DNA of 64,000 nucleotides from Enterocloster alcoholdehydrogenati (GTDB lineage Bacteria; Bacillota; Clostridia; Lachnospirales; Lachnospiraceae), in contig NZ_BLTJ01000006.1 in assembly GCF_013282095.1 (NCBI RefSeq), positions 1 to 64,000 of the forward strand, in the 5' to 3' direction. Below, piece by piece: positions 51,095 through 59,951 of the stretch. Both the position numbers and the translations under genes were made by a program. Each line of letters starts with the position of its first letter. The stretch's first letter is position 1. The notes under the pieces were generated by a model. The model ran no database searches. It worked only from the letters and a program-made list of their open reading frames with translations, and was not told the DNA's origin.

Positions 51095-52489
51095 ATGGCA
51101 AACAAGACAGAAGCACAGAAGCTTCAGGAAGAGCTTACCTGGTCCGCGCCTCATATCGCAAAAGAGGCTCCGGAGCAGAAGGAGCAGGCATATAAATACT
51201 GTGAGGGCTACAAGGAGTTCCTGAACACAGGAAAGACAGAACGGGAGTGTGTAAAAGAGGCGGTTAGGATGCTGAAGGAGGCAGGCTACAGGCTGTTTGA
51301 CCGCTCAGAAACCTATGCGCCCGGTGATAAGGTATATTTTGTAAACCGGGAAAAGGCTGTGATCGCCACTACCTTCGGAACGAAGCCTTTAAAGGAAGGA
51401 CTGCGCATCAACGGTGCCCATATCGACGCCCCCAGACTGGACTTAAAACCCAATCCTCTTTACGAAAAGGAAGATATCGCCTACTTTAAGACTCATTATT
51501 ACGGTGGAATCCGCAAGTATCAGTGGGGAACCGTGCCGCTGGCGATCCACGGAGTAGTGGCAAAGAAGAATGGAGAACGGATTGAGATCTGCATTGGAGA
51601 GAAGGAGGATGAGCCTGTATTCTGCATTACAGATCTGCTTCCCCATCTGGCTGCCAAGCAGAATGAACGTCCCTTAAAGGATGGCTTAAAGGGCGAGGAA
51701 TTGAATGTGATCATGGGTTCTGTGCCTTATGAGGGAGAGGATATAAAGGAGGCTGTAAAGCTTACGGTTCTGTCCCTGCTAAATGAAAAATACGGCATCC
51801 GGGAGAAGGATTTCTTTCGTGCGGAGTTTGAACTGGTTCCGGCAACCAAGGCAAGGGATATCGGCCTGGACCGCAGCCTGATCGGCGCATACGGCCAGGA
51901 CGACCGCGTGTGTGCATATACAGCTCTTACAGCGGAGATCGACACAAAGAAGCCGGTGCATACTACGGTGACGATTCTTACGGACAAAGAGGAGATTGGT
52001 TCTGAGGGCAATACAGGCTTAAACTCCGACTATGTGCTCCATTACATCGAGGATCTGGCAGAGCAGGAGAAGGTGGCTGTGCGGGATGTATTAAGAGCCT
52101 CTCTCTGCCTTTCCTCCGATGTGAATGCCGCATACGATCCCACCTTTGCGGACGTATTTGAGAAACGCAACGCCAGCTACATCAACAAGGGATGCGTTCT
52201 GACAAAATACACCGGAGCAAGAGGCAAATCCAGCTCCAATGACGCCAGTGCAGAGACCATGGCAAAGGTGATCGGAATTATGGAGGACGCGGGAGTATAC
52301 TGGCAGGCAGGAGAGCTTGGCGCGGTAGATATCGGCGGCGGCGGAACCATTGCCAAGTATGTGGCTCATATGGATGTGGACACAGTGGATCTGGGAGTGC
52401 CGATTCTTTCCATGCACGCTCCGTTTGAACTGTCCTCCAAGCTGGATGTATACAATACATATAAGGCATTTAAGGCATTTTATGCATAA
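51095..52489 (+). CDS. M18 family metallo-aminopeptidase
   Basis: 464 residues from the ATG at 51095 (AGGAGGA upstream). Zinc ligands and catalytic residues typical of the M18/MH clan: GAHIDAPRLDLKPNPLYEK (His, Asp), LTDKEEIGSEGNTGLNSDYV (Glu-Glu), VNAAYDPTFAD and the late SMHAPFELSSK (His). It removes N-terminal residues, with preference for acidic ones in the aspartyl-aminopeptidase branch; substrate specificity is inferred. Cytoplasmic, two dinuclear metal ions per active site. Probably monocistronic. Confidence 0.93.
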   Translation: MANKTEAQKLQEELTWSAPHIAKEAPEQKEQAYKYCEGYKEFLNTGKTERECVKEAVRMLKEAGYRLFDRSETYAPGDKVYFVNREKAVIATTFGTKPLKEGLRINGAHIDAPRLDLKPNPLYEKEDIAYFKTHYYGGIRKYQWGTVPLAIHGVVAKKNGERIEICIGEKEDEPVFCITDLLPHLAAKQNERPLKDGLKGEELNVIMGSVPYEGEDIKEAVKLTVLSLLNEKYGIREKDFFRAEFELVPATKARDIGLDRSLIGAYGQDDRVCAYTALTAEIDTKKPVHTTVTILTDKEEIGSEGNTGLNSDYVLHYIEDLAEQEKVAVRDVLRASLCLSSDVNAAYDPTFADVFEKRNASYINKGCVLTKYTGARGKSSSNDASAETMAKVIGIMEDAGVYWQAGELGAVDIGGGGTIAKYVAHMDVDTVDLGVPILSMHAPFELSSKLDVYNTYKAFKAFYA

Positions 52490-52615
52490 AAGGCTTTTTT
52501 TTCACGGCCTTGTATGGTATAACTATGTACAGCGTCTGCCTGTGCTGTCTGCGGATGAGAGATCCGCAGATGGAACGCAGGCGAAAATAGTATGAAATAG
52601 AAAAGGGAAACCATT

Positions 52616-53917
52616 ATGAAAAAAATTGCATTATTTTGTCTGTGCAGTCTTGCGTCCATGTCTATTCTGGCAGGATGTTCCGGCAGCGCCGACGGTAACG
52701 TTAATCTGGGGACCGTGACTCTTTCTGAGTACAAGGGAGTGAAGATCAATGTAGCCGCCCCTGAGGTGACAGATGAGGAAGTGGATGCAAAAATCCAGAC
52801 AGCTTTAAAGCAGAACCCCGACCTGGTAGAGGTAGACCGGGCCGCACAGGACGGCGATACAGTGAATATCGACTATACAGGGAAAAAGGACGGAGAGACG
52901 TTTGACGGCGGCACTGCAAGGGATCAGGATTTAAAGCTGGGTTCCGGCACGATGATCGACGGCTTTGAAAGCGGGCTGGTCGGCGCAAAGAAAGGCGATA
53001 CAAAGACGCTGGATCTGACCTTCCCGGAGGACTACAAGGAGCAGTCCCTGGCTGGTAAGGAAGTGGTATTCGAGGTAAAGGTCAACTCTGTAAAGGAGCA
53101 GCAGGACGCACAGCTCAATGATGATTTTGTGAAGAAAGTATCAAATGATGAGTATCAGACTGTAGACGAGTATAAGGCAAGCATCCGTGAGAGCCTGCTG
53201 GAGCAGAAGCAGGCAACCGCAGAACAGCAGATGGAGGAGGATGCCCTTCAGAACGTGGTTGACAGCTCCCAGTTTAAGCTTTCCAGAAACGGCCTTTCCG
53301 TCCGCTACAATCAGATGGTAAAGCAGTATACGGATCAGGCTAAGACATACGGCATGACCTTTACTCAGATGGCGCAGGCAAACGGCATGAGTGAGCCAAG
53401 CTTTAAGGAGTATATTTACGCAACTGTAAAAGAGGCCGCCAAGAGGGAACTGACAGTAGAGGCCATTGCTGCAAAAGAGGGCCTGGATCAGCTGACCGAT
53501 GAGGACAGAGAGCTGTTTGCCCAGGACAACGGTATGTCTAAAGATACTCTGGTAAGTATGTACGGCCAGGAGAATGCGGATGAATACGTACTCCAGGATA
53601 AGGTGATGCGTTATCTGGCAGAGAATGCAGATAATGAGGCAGAGAATCCGGCAGCTGTTTCCGAACGGGTGTTAGAGACTACAGAGGCGGCGTCCGAGGA
53701 GGGCAGCGAGGCAGCAGATACCACAGAGGCGGCATCTGAGGAGAGCAGCGAGGCAGCAGATACCACAGAGGCGGCATCCGAGGAGAGCAGCGAGGCAGCA
53801 CAGACCACAGAGACGGCATCTGAGGAGAGCAGCGAGGCAGCAGATACCACAGAGGCGGCATCCGGGGAGAGCGGCGAGGCAGCACAGACCATAGAGGTGT
53901 CCTCTCAGGCAGAATAA
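52616..53917 (+). CDS. Exported lipoprotein related to trigger factor (FKBP-type PPIase) with a repeat tail
   Basis: 433 residues. Lipobox SILAGC at residue 21, so anchored outside the membrane. Residues about 35-150 carry an FKBP fold (GDTVNIDYTGKKDGETFDGG, GTMIDGFESGLVGAKKGDTK, FPEDYKEQSLAGKEVVFEVK); residues 155-345 resemble the trigger-factor C-terminal chaperone arms. The ribosome-binding domain of true trigger factor is absent. The last 80 residues contain five 14-residue repeats of the type TTEAASEESSEAAD (53678-53887), an acidic flexible spacer. Presumed extracellular folding helper (peptidyl-prolyl isomerase). Similar lipoproteins accompany Lachnospiraceae secretion. Confidence 0.9.
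   Translation: MKKIALFCLCSLASMSILAGCSGSADGNVNLGTVTLSEYKGVKINVAAPEVTDEEVDAKIQTALKQNPDLVEVDRAAQDGDTVNIDYTGKKDGETFDGGTARDQDLKLGSGTMIDGFESGLVGAKKGDTKTLDLTFPEDYKEQSLAGKEVVFEVKVNSVKEQQDAQLNDDFVKKVSNDEYQTVDEYKASIRESLLEQKQATAEQQMEEDALQNVVDSSQFKLSRNGLSVRYNQMVKQYTDQAKTYGMTFTQMAQANGMSEPSFKEYIYATVKEAAKRELTVEAIAAKEGLDQLTDEDRELFAQDNGMSKDTLVSMYGQENADEYVLQDKVMRYLAENADNEAENPAAVSERVLETTEAASEEGSEAADTTEAASEESSEAADTTEAASEESSEAAQTTETASEESSEAADTTEAASGESGEAAQTIEVSSQAE
53678..53887 (+). repeat. Five tandem 42-bp coding repeats
   Basis: Five units of 42 bp, each encoding TTEAASEESSEAAD or near variants, near-identical at DNA level. Such repeats change copy number by slippage, so length may vary among strains. They extend the disordered tail of the lipoprotein. 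Confidence 0.9.
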
Positions 53918-53939
53918 ACAGAACATACCATATAAAAAG

Positions 53940-53972
53940 GGTGCGCGCCAGGGATTTACGGCGCGCACCTTG
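53940..53972 (+). terminator. Terminator hairpin after the lipoprotein gene
   Basis: Stem GGTGCGCGCC / GGCGCGCACC (10 bp), loop AGGGATTTAC, then TTGTTAC. Stem very stable, U-tract poor. Confidence 0.7.
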
Positions 53973-54025
53973 TTACAAAAAAATAACCCCAGGGGGGCTG
54001 CGAGTGAATCAAGGAGGATACATAT

Positions 54026-54610
54026 ATGCAGATCTTAAAAGACCGGATCCGCAAAGACGGAAAAATCAAAGCCGGTAATGTTTTGAAAGTAGACAGCTTT
54101 TTAAACCATCAGATGGACATCAAACTCTTCGGGGAGATCGGAAAGGAATTTAAACGCAGATTTGCTGACACAGAGGTAAACAAGATCCTTACCATCGAGG
54201 CCTCCGGCATTGGAATTGCCTGCATCGTAGCCCAGTATTTTGACGTGCCGGTGGTATTTGCCAAAAAGACCCAGACAAAGAACATCGCAGGAGAGGTCTA
54301 TACCACAAAGGTGGAGTCATTTACCCACGGAAGAGTATATGATATCATTGTTTCCAAAGAATTTTTAGGCAAAGGGGACAAGGTTCTTCTGATCGATGAT
54401 TTTCTGGCAAACGGCAAAGCGTTAGAGGGGCTGGCAGCGCTGGTAAGAGACTCCGGCGCAGAATTAGTGGGAGCCGGCATTGTCATCGAAAAGGGATTCC
54501 AGGTAGGCGGCGATCTGCTTCGCTCAGAAGGGATCCGTCTGGAATCCCTTGCGATTGTGGACAGCATGGATGAAGAGGCAGGAACCATTGTATTCAGGGA
54601 TGACGAGTAG
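54026..54610 (+). CDS. xpt: Xanthine phosphoribosyltransferase
   Basis: 194 residues, normal length. Salvages xanthine to XMP using PRPP. PRPP-binding loop VLLIDDFLANGKALEGLAAL, with ASGIGIACIVAQYFDVPVVF before it and VESFTHGRVYDIIVSKEFLG in between, typical of the Xpt branch. The xpt purine riboswitch common in Bacillus is not seen upstream (the 108 bases before the start lack its conserved core). AAGGAGG ribosome site. HAD gene follows after four bases. Confidence 0.95.
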   Translation: MQILKDRIRKDGKIKAGNVLKVDSFLNHQMDIKLFGEIGKEFKRRFADTEVNKILTIEASGIGIACIVAQYFDVPVVFAKKTQTKNIAGEVYTTKVESFTHGRVYDIIVSKEFLGKGDKVLLIDDFLANGKALEGLAALVRDSGAELVGAGIVIEKGFQVGGDLLRSEGIRLESLAIVDSMDEEAGTIVFRDDE

Positions 54611-54614
54611 AGAT

Positions 54615-55397
54615 ATGAAAGCATTATTTTTTGATATTGACGGCACCCTTCTTTCTGAAAAGACCAGGCAGGTTCCAGAAAGCGCGAAGGAGGCCATTAA
54701 GGAGGCCAGGCGCCGGGGACATCAGGTGTTTATCAACACAGGCCGGGTGTACTGCCATCTGGCCCAGATCCGCTCTCAGGTAGAAGCCGACGGGTATCTC
54801 TGCGGATGCGGAACCTGTGTGGTGGTTCACGGTGAGATCCTGTACCGCCATGCCATTCCCCATGATAGGGGGATGCAGATTAAAAGGGATATTGATGAAT
54901 GCGGCCTGGACGGTGTATTAGAGGGAACGGAAGGCTGCTATATCCACAAGACGCCATCCAGGATCCCAAAGGTAGAGGAGTTAAAGCAGGCTCTGGCAGA
55001 CAGCGGCTGCATAATCCCCCATTACTGGGAGGAGGACGGTTATGTCTTTGACAAATTTTATCTGGGAGCCGATGAGAACAGCCGGCCCATGGAATTGTTC
55101 GGGCGTATGAAGGACATTGAGGTCATTGACCGGGGAGACGGCTTTTATGAGTGTGTGCCCAGAGGCCATTCCAAGGCAACTGCCATTGACCAGGTATTAA
55201 AGCACTGCGGCATCCGTCTGGAGGATGCCTATGTGTTTGGAGACAGCAGCAACGATCTGTCCATGTTCCGCTATGCTTCCAACTGTATTCTTATGGGCAG
55301 CCACAGTCCGGTGCTGGAGCCCTACGCCTCCTTTGTTACAAAGACCGTGGAGGAAGACGGAATTGCTTATGCCATGAAGGAGCTGGGGATCATATAG
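54615..55397 (+). CDS. HAD-superfamily Cof-type phosphatase
   Basis: 260 residues from the ATG at 54615. Motif I LFFDIDGTLL with the nucleophilic Asp, motif II FINTGR, motif III Lys in the GHSKATAIDQVLK segment, motif IV GDSSNDLSMFRYASN. The C2 cap between motifs is typical of the Cof group (sugar-phosphate or nucleotide-precursor phosphatases). Five bases after the xpt stop, so co-translated and perhaps involved in nucleotide balance, although the substrate cannot be predicted. Confidence 0.93.
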   Translation: MKALFFDIDGTLLSEKTRQVPESAKEAIKEARRRGHQVFINTGRVYCHLAQIRSQVEADGYLCGCGTCVVVHGEILYRHAIPHDRGMQIKRDIDECGLDGVLEGTEGCYIHKTPSRIPKVEELKQALADSGCIIPHYWEEDGYVFDKFYLGADENSRPMELFGRMKDIEVIDRGDGFYECVPRGHSKATAIDQVLKHCGIRLEDAYVFGDSSNDLSMFRYASNCILMGSHSPVLEPYASFVTKTVEEDGIAYAMKELGII

Positions 55398-55434
55398 ATC
55401 CCGGCCTGGAGCGCAGAAAGCAGGGAACAAGGAA

Positions 55435-56985
55435 ATGAAACGAAAGACCTGGATCTTAAGTGCCGTGATGTACGTCATAGTCGCTATGGCGTGCTTTGGG
55501 GTGCTGCACCTTTTAAAGAAAATGACCCATCCCCAGGAGCCGTTTGAAACATCCGCCCAGGAGAGCAGTTCCCGGTCTGAGGAACATGGGGAGCAGGAAA
55601 CAGAAACGCAGGAGGAAACACAGCCTGCAGAGTCTGAGACGCTAAAGAGCAGGGAGGCTGCTCTGGAACGGGGCAGCGGCTATAGCGGCTGGAAAAAGGA
55701 ACTGCCCGGTATCTTTCCGCCTCAGCCGGAGGAAACGCCCTATGAGCCGCCTAAGCTGATTCTGGCAACGGATCTTCATTATCAGAGCGCTTCTGCCGAC
55801 GATGGGGGAGAGGCCTTTCAGCTTTTTGTGGAGCGGTGCGACGGCAAGGTGGTGGAATATCTTCCAGAGCTTCTGGATGCCTTTATGGATCAGGTAATTG
55901 AGGAAAATCCTGCGGCTCTGGTGCTCAGCGGCGATATTACCATGAATGGGGAAAAGATCAACCATGAGGAACTGGCTGAGAAGCTAAAAAAAGTTCAGGA
56001 TGCCGGTATTCCCGTATTAGTTATCCCCGGAAATCATGATATTAACAACACCAATGCCTCTGTGTATTTTGGAGCAGAAAAGACGCCGGCGGATCCGGTG
56101 ACACCAGAGGAATTTTACAACATTTACCATATGTACGGTTACGATCAGGCTATCAGCCGGGATGAGGCCTCTCTAAGCTATGTATACCAGCTGGATGAAA
56201 AGAACCGCCTTCTGATGCTTGACACCTGTCAGTATGAACCCAAAAATCTGGTAGAAGGGCGACTGAAGGAGGAGACTCTTCAATGGGCCGACGAGCAGCT
56301 GAAAAAGGCGAAGGAGGATGGGATGAATGTTCTTCCCATCGGCCATCACAATCTTTTGGCCCAGAGCCGGATGTACACAACGCAGTGCGCCATGGACAAC
56401 AATGGAGATGTGATTGAACTGCTGCAGAAATATCAGCTACCTTTATATCTAAGCGGCCACCTTCACGTCCAGCGTATCCGCAAGCACAAGGCGGAGCCTG
56501 GAGTGGCGGACAGCGCTTATGGCATTATGGAAATTGTCACCGACGCGTTGAGCATACCTCCCTGTCAGTACGCGGTACTCCAGTGGAAAAAGGACGGGAG
56601 TATGGAATATGCCACAAAGGCGGTGGATGTGTCTGCCTGGGCGAAGCGCACCGGCAGCGGGGATCCCAATCTGCTTGATTTTGAGGGCTGGTCAGAGCAG
56701 TATATACAAAAGCTGATCATTGACCAGATCCGGGGCGTGGTAAAGAACCTGGGAGACGAGGTGGAACATTCCATGGCGGAGGTTTACGCCGCAGTGTATA
56801 TTGACTATTATGCGGGACGCGAGATCGACGCAAAGGGCGTCAGGAACTCCAAGGGATATCGGTGGTGGCAGAGGAATATGCCTGACAGCTATCTGATCCG
56901 GGAGCTGGACGCCATGATCGATGACTCGGATCGGGATAATAACTATATGCTGCTGCCGGAATTACAGAATGCAGCAAAGGAATAG
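55435..56985 (+). CDS. Membrane-anchored metallophosphoesterase
   Basis: 516 residues. One N-terminal helix (ILSAVMYVIVAMACFGVLHL) and an acidic linker (about 45-85), then a calcineurin-type phosphoesterase: LATDLHYQS, LVLSGDITMNG, VIPGNHDINN, PIGHHNLLAQ and LSGHLHVQRI, covering all five metal-ligand blocks. Outside the cell by topology. About 130 C-terminal residues after the catalytic fold are helical and unassigned. Possible 2',3'-cyclic nucleotide, lipid or polyphosphate substrate. 37 bases after the HAD gene. Confidence 0.93.
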   Translation: MKRKTWILSAVMYVIVAMACFGVLHLLKKMTHPQEPFETSAQESSSRSEEHGEQETETQEETQPAESETLKSREAALERGSGYSGWKKELPGIFPPQPEETPYEPPKLILATDLHYQSASADDGGEAFQLFVERCDGKVVEYLPELLDAFMDQVIEENPAALVLSGDITMNGEKINHEELAEKLKKVQDAGIPVLVIPGNHDINNTNASVYFGAEKTPADPVTPEEFYNIYHMYGYDQAISRDEASLSYVYQLDEKNRLLMLDTCQYEPKNLVEGRLKEETLQWADEQLKKAKEDGMNVLPIGHHNLLAQSRMYTTQCAMDNNGDVIELLQKYQLPLYLSGHLHVQRIRKHKAEPGVADSAYGIMEIVTDALSIPPCQYAVLQWKKDGSMEYATKAVDVSAWAKRTGSGDPNLLDFEGWSEQYIQKLIIDQIRGVVKNLGDEVEHSMAEVYAAVYIDYYAGREIDAKGVRNSKGYRWWQRNMPDSYLIRELDAMIDDSDRDNNYMLLPELQNAAKE

Positions 56986-57009
56986 TATAAGCTTTGAAGT
57001 ATTTATAAG

Positions 57010-57105
57010 AAAACAGGGGAGCCTGTATACAGGCTGAGAGGAAATTTGTAATTTCGACCCATAACCTGATTTGGATAATGCCAACGTAGGGAAATACAGA
57101 GTAAA
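57010..57105 (+). ncRNA. TPP riboswitch (THI element)
   Basis: Contains the conserved pieces in order: GGGGAGCC ... GGCTGAGAGG, the variable arm, GACCC, AACCTGATTTGGATAATGCC and AACGTAGGGAA. The CUGAGA loop and the GGAUAAUGCCA strand bind the pyrimidine and diphosphate halves of thiamine diphosphate. Followed at once by an intrinsic terminator, so control is by premature termination when TPP is abundant. Controls the transporter operon at 57164-59894. Confidence 0.97.
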
Positions 57106-57116
57106 GAATGGTTTTG

Positions 57117-57145
57117 GCCTCTGTCCTGCGGGATGGGGGCTTTTT
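57117..57145 (+). terminator. Riboswitch-controlled terminator
   Basis: 10-bp stem GCCTCTGTCC / GGATGGGGGC with four G-U pairs, loop TGCG, then TTTTT; 12 bases after the aptamer, the expected expression platform of a TPP off-switch. Confidence 0.8.
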
Positions 57146-57163
57146 GCATGACGGCAGAGGAGG

Positions 57164-57979
57164 ATGATGAGAATGAAGGAATGGAGAGGACGGGCGGTTT
57201 TGGTGGGGGGAGCTATGGGGCTTTTAGCGGTGTGGGAGCTGTCAGTGAAGATCTTTGGCATTCCTCTCTATGTGCTTCCCGCTCCTACGGATGTGGCTGC
57301 CGCTTTTGGAACAGAATGGGAGACGCTGGCGGGCCATGGGGCAGTAACTACGCTGGAGGCTCTGGCTGGAATCGGGATATCCTTTATTCTGGCGCTGGCG
57401 CTGGGGATTCTCATGGACTGGTTCCCGGCGGTAAAAAAGGGCGTTTATCCTCTCCTGGTGGTGACGCAGACGGTGCCTATGCTGGTTCTGGCACCGATCT
57501 TTATTATTTATATGGGCTTTGGCATTGGGCCGAAGATCCTGACTGTGGTGCTGATGTGCTTTTTCCCGGTTGCAGTCAGCTTTTCTGACGGTCTTGGCAG
57601 GGTAGATGAGGAATATGTGCATCTTGTCCGTTCCTGCGGCGCAGGCAAATGGGGCGCTTACCGGCTGGTAAAGATCCCCGCGGCTTTGCCGTCCCTTCTG
57701 TCAGGGCTTAAGGTGGCCGCGACTTACAGCATCAGCGGAGCTGTGGTGGGAGAATGGATCGGGGCGCAGGAAGGACTTGGATATTATCTGCTGCGGGTGA
57801 AAAACGGATATATGCTGGATAAGGTATTTGCCTGTGTGGCAGTGATTATCGGTCTCAGCCTTTGTATGAACGGGGCCGTAAGGCTGCTTGGGCGGCTGTG
57901 GCTGCCCTATGAGAGAAAGCATAAGCCATACCGCAGATACAGCGGCGGGATGGACAATGAGGCATCCGGCAGGATGTAA
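57164..57979 (+). CDS. Thiamine-precursor (HMP) ABC transporter permease
   Basis: 271 residues, six helices, and the BPD_transp_1 EAA loop (EEYVHLVRSCGAGKWGAYRL, then IPAALPSLLSGLKVAATYSI). NitT/TauT/ThiX-type permease. Its place between a TPP riboswitch and a THI5-like binding protein points to hydroxymethylpyrimidine uptake. Start ambiguous: ATGs at 57164, 57167 and 57173 are in frame; the AGAGGAGG spacing favours 57173 (268 aa). Confidence 0.93.
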   Translation: MMRMKEWRGRAVLVGGAMGLLAVWELSVKIFGIPLYVLPAPTDVAAAFGTEWETLAGHGAVTTLEALAGIGISFILALALGILMDWFPAVKKGVYPLLVVTQTVPMLVLAPIFIIYMGFGIGPKILTVVLMCFFPVAVSFSDGLGRVDEEYVHLVRSCGAGKWGAYRLVKIPAALPSLLSGLKVAATYSISGAVVGEWIGAQEGLGYYLLRVKNGYMLDKVFACVAVIIGLSLCMNGAVRLLGRLWLPYERKHKPYRRYSGGMDNEASGRM

Positions 57980-58027
57980 GTGTATCCGAAGGTCACAGGA
58001 AACGTTTATAAAGGAGGAAAATGTATT

Positions 58028-59032
58028 ATGAGAAAGAATTGGAAAAGTATGGTAAAGATGACGGCGGCAGCAGCCATGACGGCCGCTTTTGCGGCAGGAA
58101 TGGCCGGATGCGGGAACCGGGCGGAAACCTCCCTTGAGCCTGTTACAGTAATCCTGGATTACGTTGCCAACACGAATCATACGGGGATGTACGCTGCTCT
58201 GGATCAGGGATACTATAAGGAAGCAGGTCTGGATGTAAATATCATCGAGCCTACGGAGGGAGCCACCGCAACCCTGATCGCCGTGGGGAAGGGTGATTTT
58301 GGAATCAGCTATCAGGAGGATGTGACTGTGGCGCGTACTTCACAGGATCCCCTTCCCATTAAGGCAATCGCAGCTCTGATCCAGCACAATACGTCAGGCT
58401 TTGTAACCTACGCGGACAAGGACATTCATTCTCCCAAGGATTTTGAGGGGAAAACCTATGCAGGCTGGGGCGGCCCCGGTGAGGAGGCAGTCTTAAAAGC
58501 GGTGATGGCCAAGGATGGAGGCGACTTTTCCAAGCTGAACATGGTAATCTCCGACGGTTCCGGTTTTGAGGCGCTCAAAGACAAAGCAGATATCATGTGG
58601 TTTTTTGAGGGCTGGGACAATGTAAAATGCAAACTCAGCGATTTCCCCATTAACTATATGGAGCTTCGCCGGCTGGATGAGCGTCTGGACTACTATACCC
58701 CGGTGATCATAGCCAATGAGGATACCTTAAAAAACAAACCGGAAATGGTAAAAAAATTCCTGGCTGCCACAGCAAAGGGCTATGAGTACGCAATCAGGCA
58801 GCCTCAGGAAAGCGCCAGGATCCTTCAAAAATACGCGCCTGACTATTCTCTGGAAATGCTTACCATGTCTCAGGAATATCTGGCAGGCAAATATATGGAG
58901 GACACAGATCGTTGGGGTTCCATGAAGGACTCTGTGTGGGATAATTACACGGACTTTATGGTGGAATACGGCGTGATCGACAAGGCGGTTCCGGCTGGGG
59001 AGTGCTATACCAACGAATTTCTTCCGCAGTAA
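58028..59032 (+). CDS. Thiamine-precursor substrate-binding lipoprotein (THI5/NMT1-like)
   Basis: 334 residues from the ATG at 58028 (AAGGAGG nine bases upstream). Lipobox AGMAGC. The mature N-terminus VILDYVANTNHTGMYAALDQ with YYKEAGLDVNIIEPTEGATA is typical of ThiY pyrimidine-precursor binding proteins; other blocks are VTVARTSQDPLPIKAIAALI, GKTYAGWGGPGEEAVLKAVM and NEDTLKNKPEMVKKFLAATA. It presumably captures formylaminopyrimidine or HMP outside the cell for the permease. Second gene of the riboswitch operon. Confidence 0.93.
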   Translation: MRKNWKSMVKMTAAAAMTAAFAAGMAGCGNRAETSLEPVTVILDYVANTNHTGMYAALDQGYYKEAGLDVNIIEPTEGATATLIAVGKGDFGISYQEDVTVARTSQDPLPIKAIAALIQHNTSGFVTYADKDIHSPKDFEGKTYAGWGGPGEEAVLKAVMAKDGGDFSKLNMVISDGSGFEALKDKADIMWFFEGWDNVKCKLSDFPINYMELRRLDERLDYYTPVIIANEDTLKNKPEMVKKFLAATAKGYEYAIRQPQESARILQKYAPDYSLEMLTMSQEYLAGKYMEDTDRWGSMKDSVWDNYTDFMVEYGVIDKAVPAGECYTNEFLPQ

Positions 59033-59153
59033 AGGAACCATCCGCTATAGGAGGGCAGCCTTCGGCCGGGTATGTGATTCACTGATGGGGCAGAGGAATG
59101 ACTGCAAGTGCATATAAAAAGGAGGAAGCAGGCCTGTTTTCCTGCAAGAGATA

Positions 59154-59894
59154 ATGAAATTAGAGATTTCCGGTCTTACATTCAGCTATGAAAATAAGAA
59201 AATACTAAACGGTCTGGATCTTTCCATTAGGGAGGGTGAGTTTGTAAGCCTGTTAGGCCCGTCCGGCTGCGGCAAATCCACTCTTTTAAAGCTTCTCACC
59301 GGTGTGATTTCACCGGAGGGAGGCCAGGTATTTGCAGATGGCCAGAGGATCCGGGGGATTACGGAGCATTTCGCCTATATGCCTCAGAATGACCTGCTTT
59401 TCCCGTGGAAAACCATTTTGGAAAATGTGTGTCTTTACGGCAGGATCCACGGCGGACTGGAGCAGATGAAGGGCGAGGCCATGGCCCAGATGGGTGCATT
59501 CGGTCTTAAGGGGTATGAGAATGAATATCCCTCGGCTTTGTCGGGAGGGATGCGTCAGCGGGCAGCATTTTTAAGGACCCTGCTGTGCCATGCGGATATT
59601 CTGCTTTTAGATGAACCCTTTGGAGCGCTGGATGTGATCACGCGGGGGGAGATGCAGGACTGGCTTTTGGGAGTTCGGGACAGAATGAATCGAACGGTGC
59701 TTTTAGTGACCCACGATATAGATGAGGCGATCTATCTCTCTGACCGTATCCTGATTCTGGATCCTGCCACGGGAAAGACAGGAAGCGAAATCGTGATCAC
59801 CGAGGCCGAGCGAAGCCGTGACTGGCTTTTTCGTCAGGGAGAACTGCGTCAGCGGATCTATGGGGAGATTATGGGCGGCGGGAAAAATGACTAA
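59154..59894 (+). CDS. Thiamine-precursor ABC transporter ATPase
   Basis: 246 residues. Walker A LLGPSGCGKSTLLKLL (about 38), Q-loop YMPQNDLLFPWKTI, signature LSGGMRQRAAFLRTLL, Walker B ILLLDEPFGALDVITRGEMQ, His switch VTHDIDEAIYLSDRI. SsuB/TauB/ThiZ-type. The AAGGAGG lies 30 bases from the ATG; a GCAGG/CCTGC hairpin between them could bring it close. 121 bases separate it from the binding-protein gene, more than within other operon pairs. Confidence 0.93.
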   Translation: MKLEISGLTFSYENKKILNGLDLSIREGEFVSLLGPSGCGKSTLLKLLTGVISPEGGQVFADGQRIRGITEHFAYMPQNDLLFPWKTILENVCLYGRIHGGLEQMKGEAMAQMGAFGLKGYENEYPSALSGGMRQRAAFLRTLLCHADILLLDEPFGALDVITRGEMQDWLLGVRDRMNRTVLLVTHDIDEAIYLSDRILILDPATGKTGSEIVITEAERSRDWLFRQGELRQRIYGEIMGGGKND

Positions 59895-59951
59895 AGCGCA
59901 CGGACTGGGGGATTTTTGTCGGATTGTCCATTCAGGAGAGGAGATGGGAGA

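Noticed and set aside
53917-54026. Purine riboswitch ahead of xpt
   Set aside because: The conserved purine-aptamer junction and loop sequences are absent; only a GC-rich terminator hairpin is seen.
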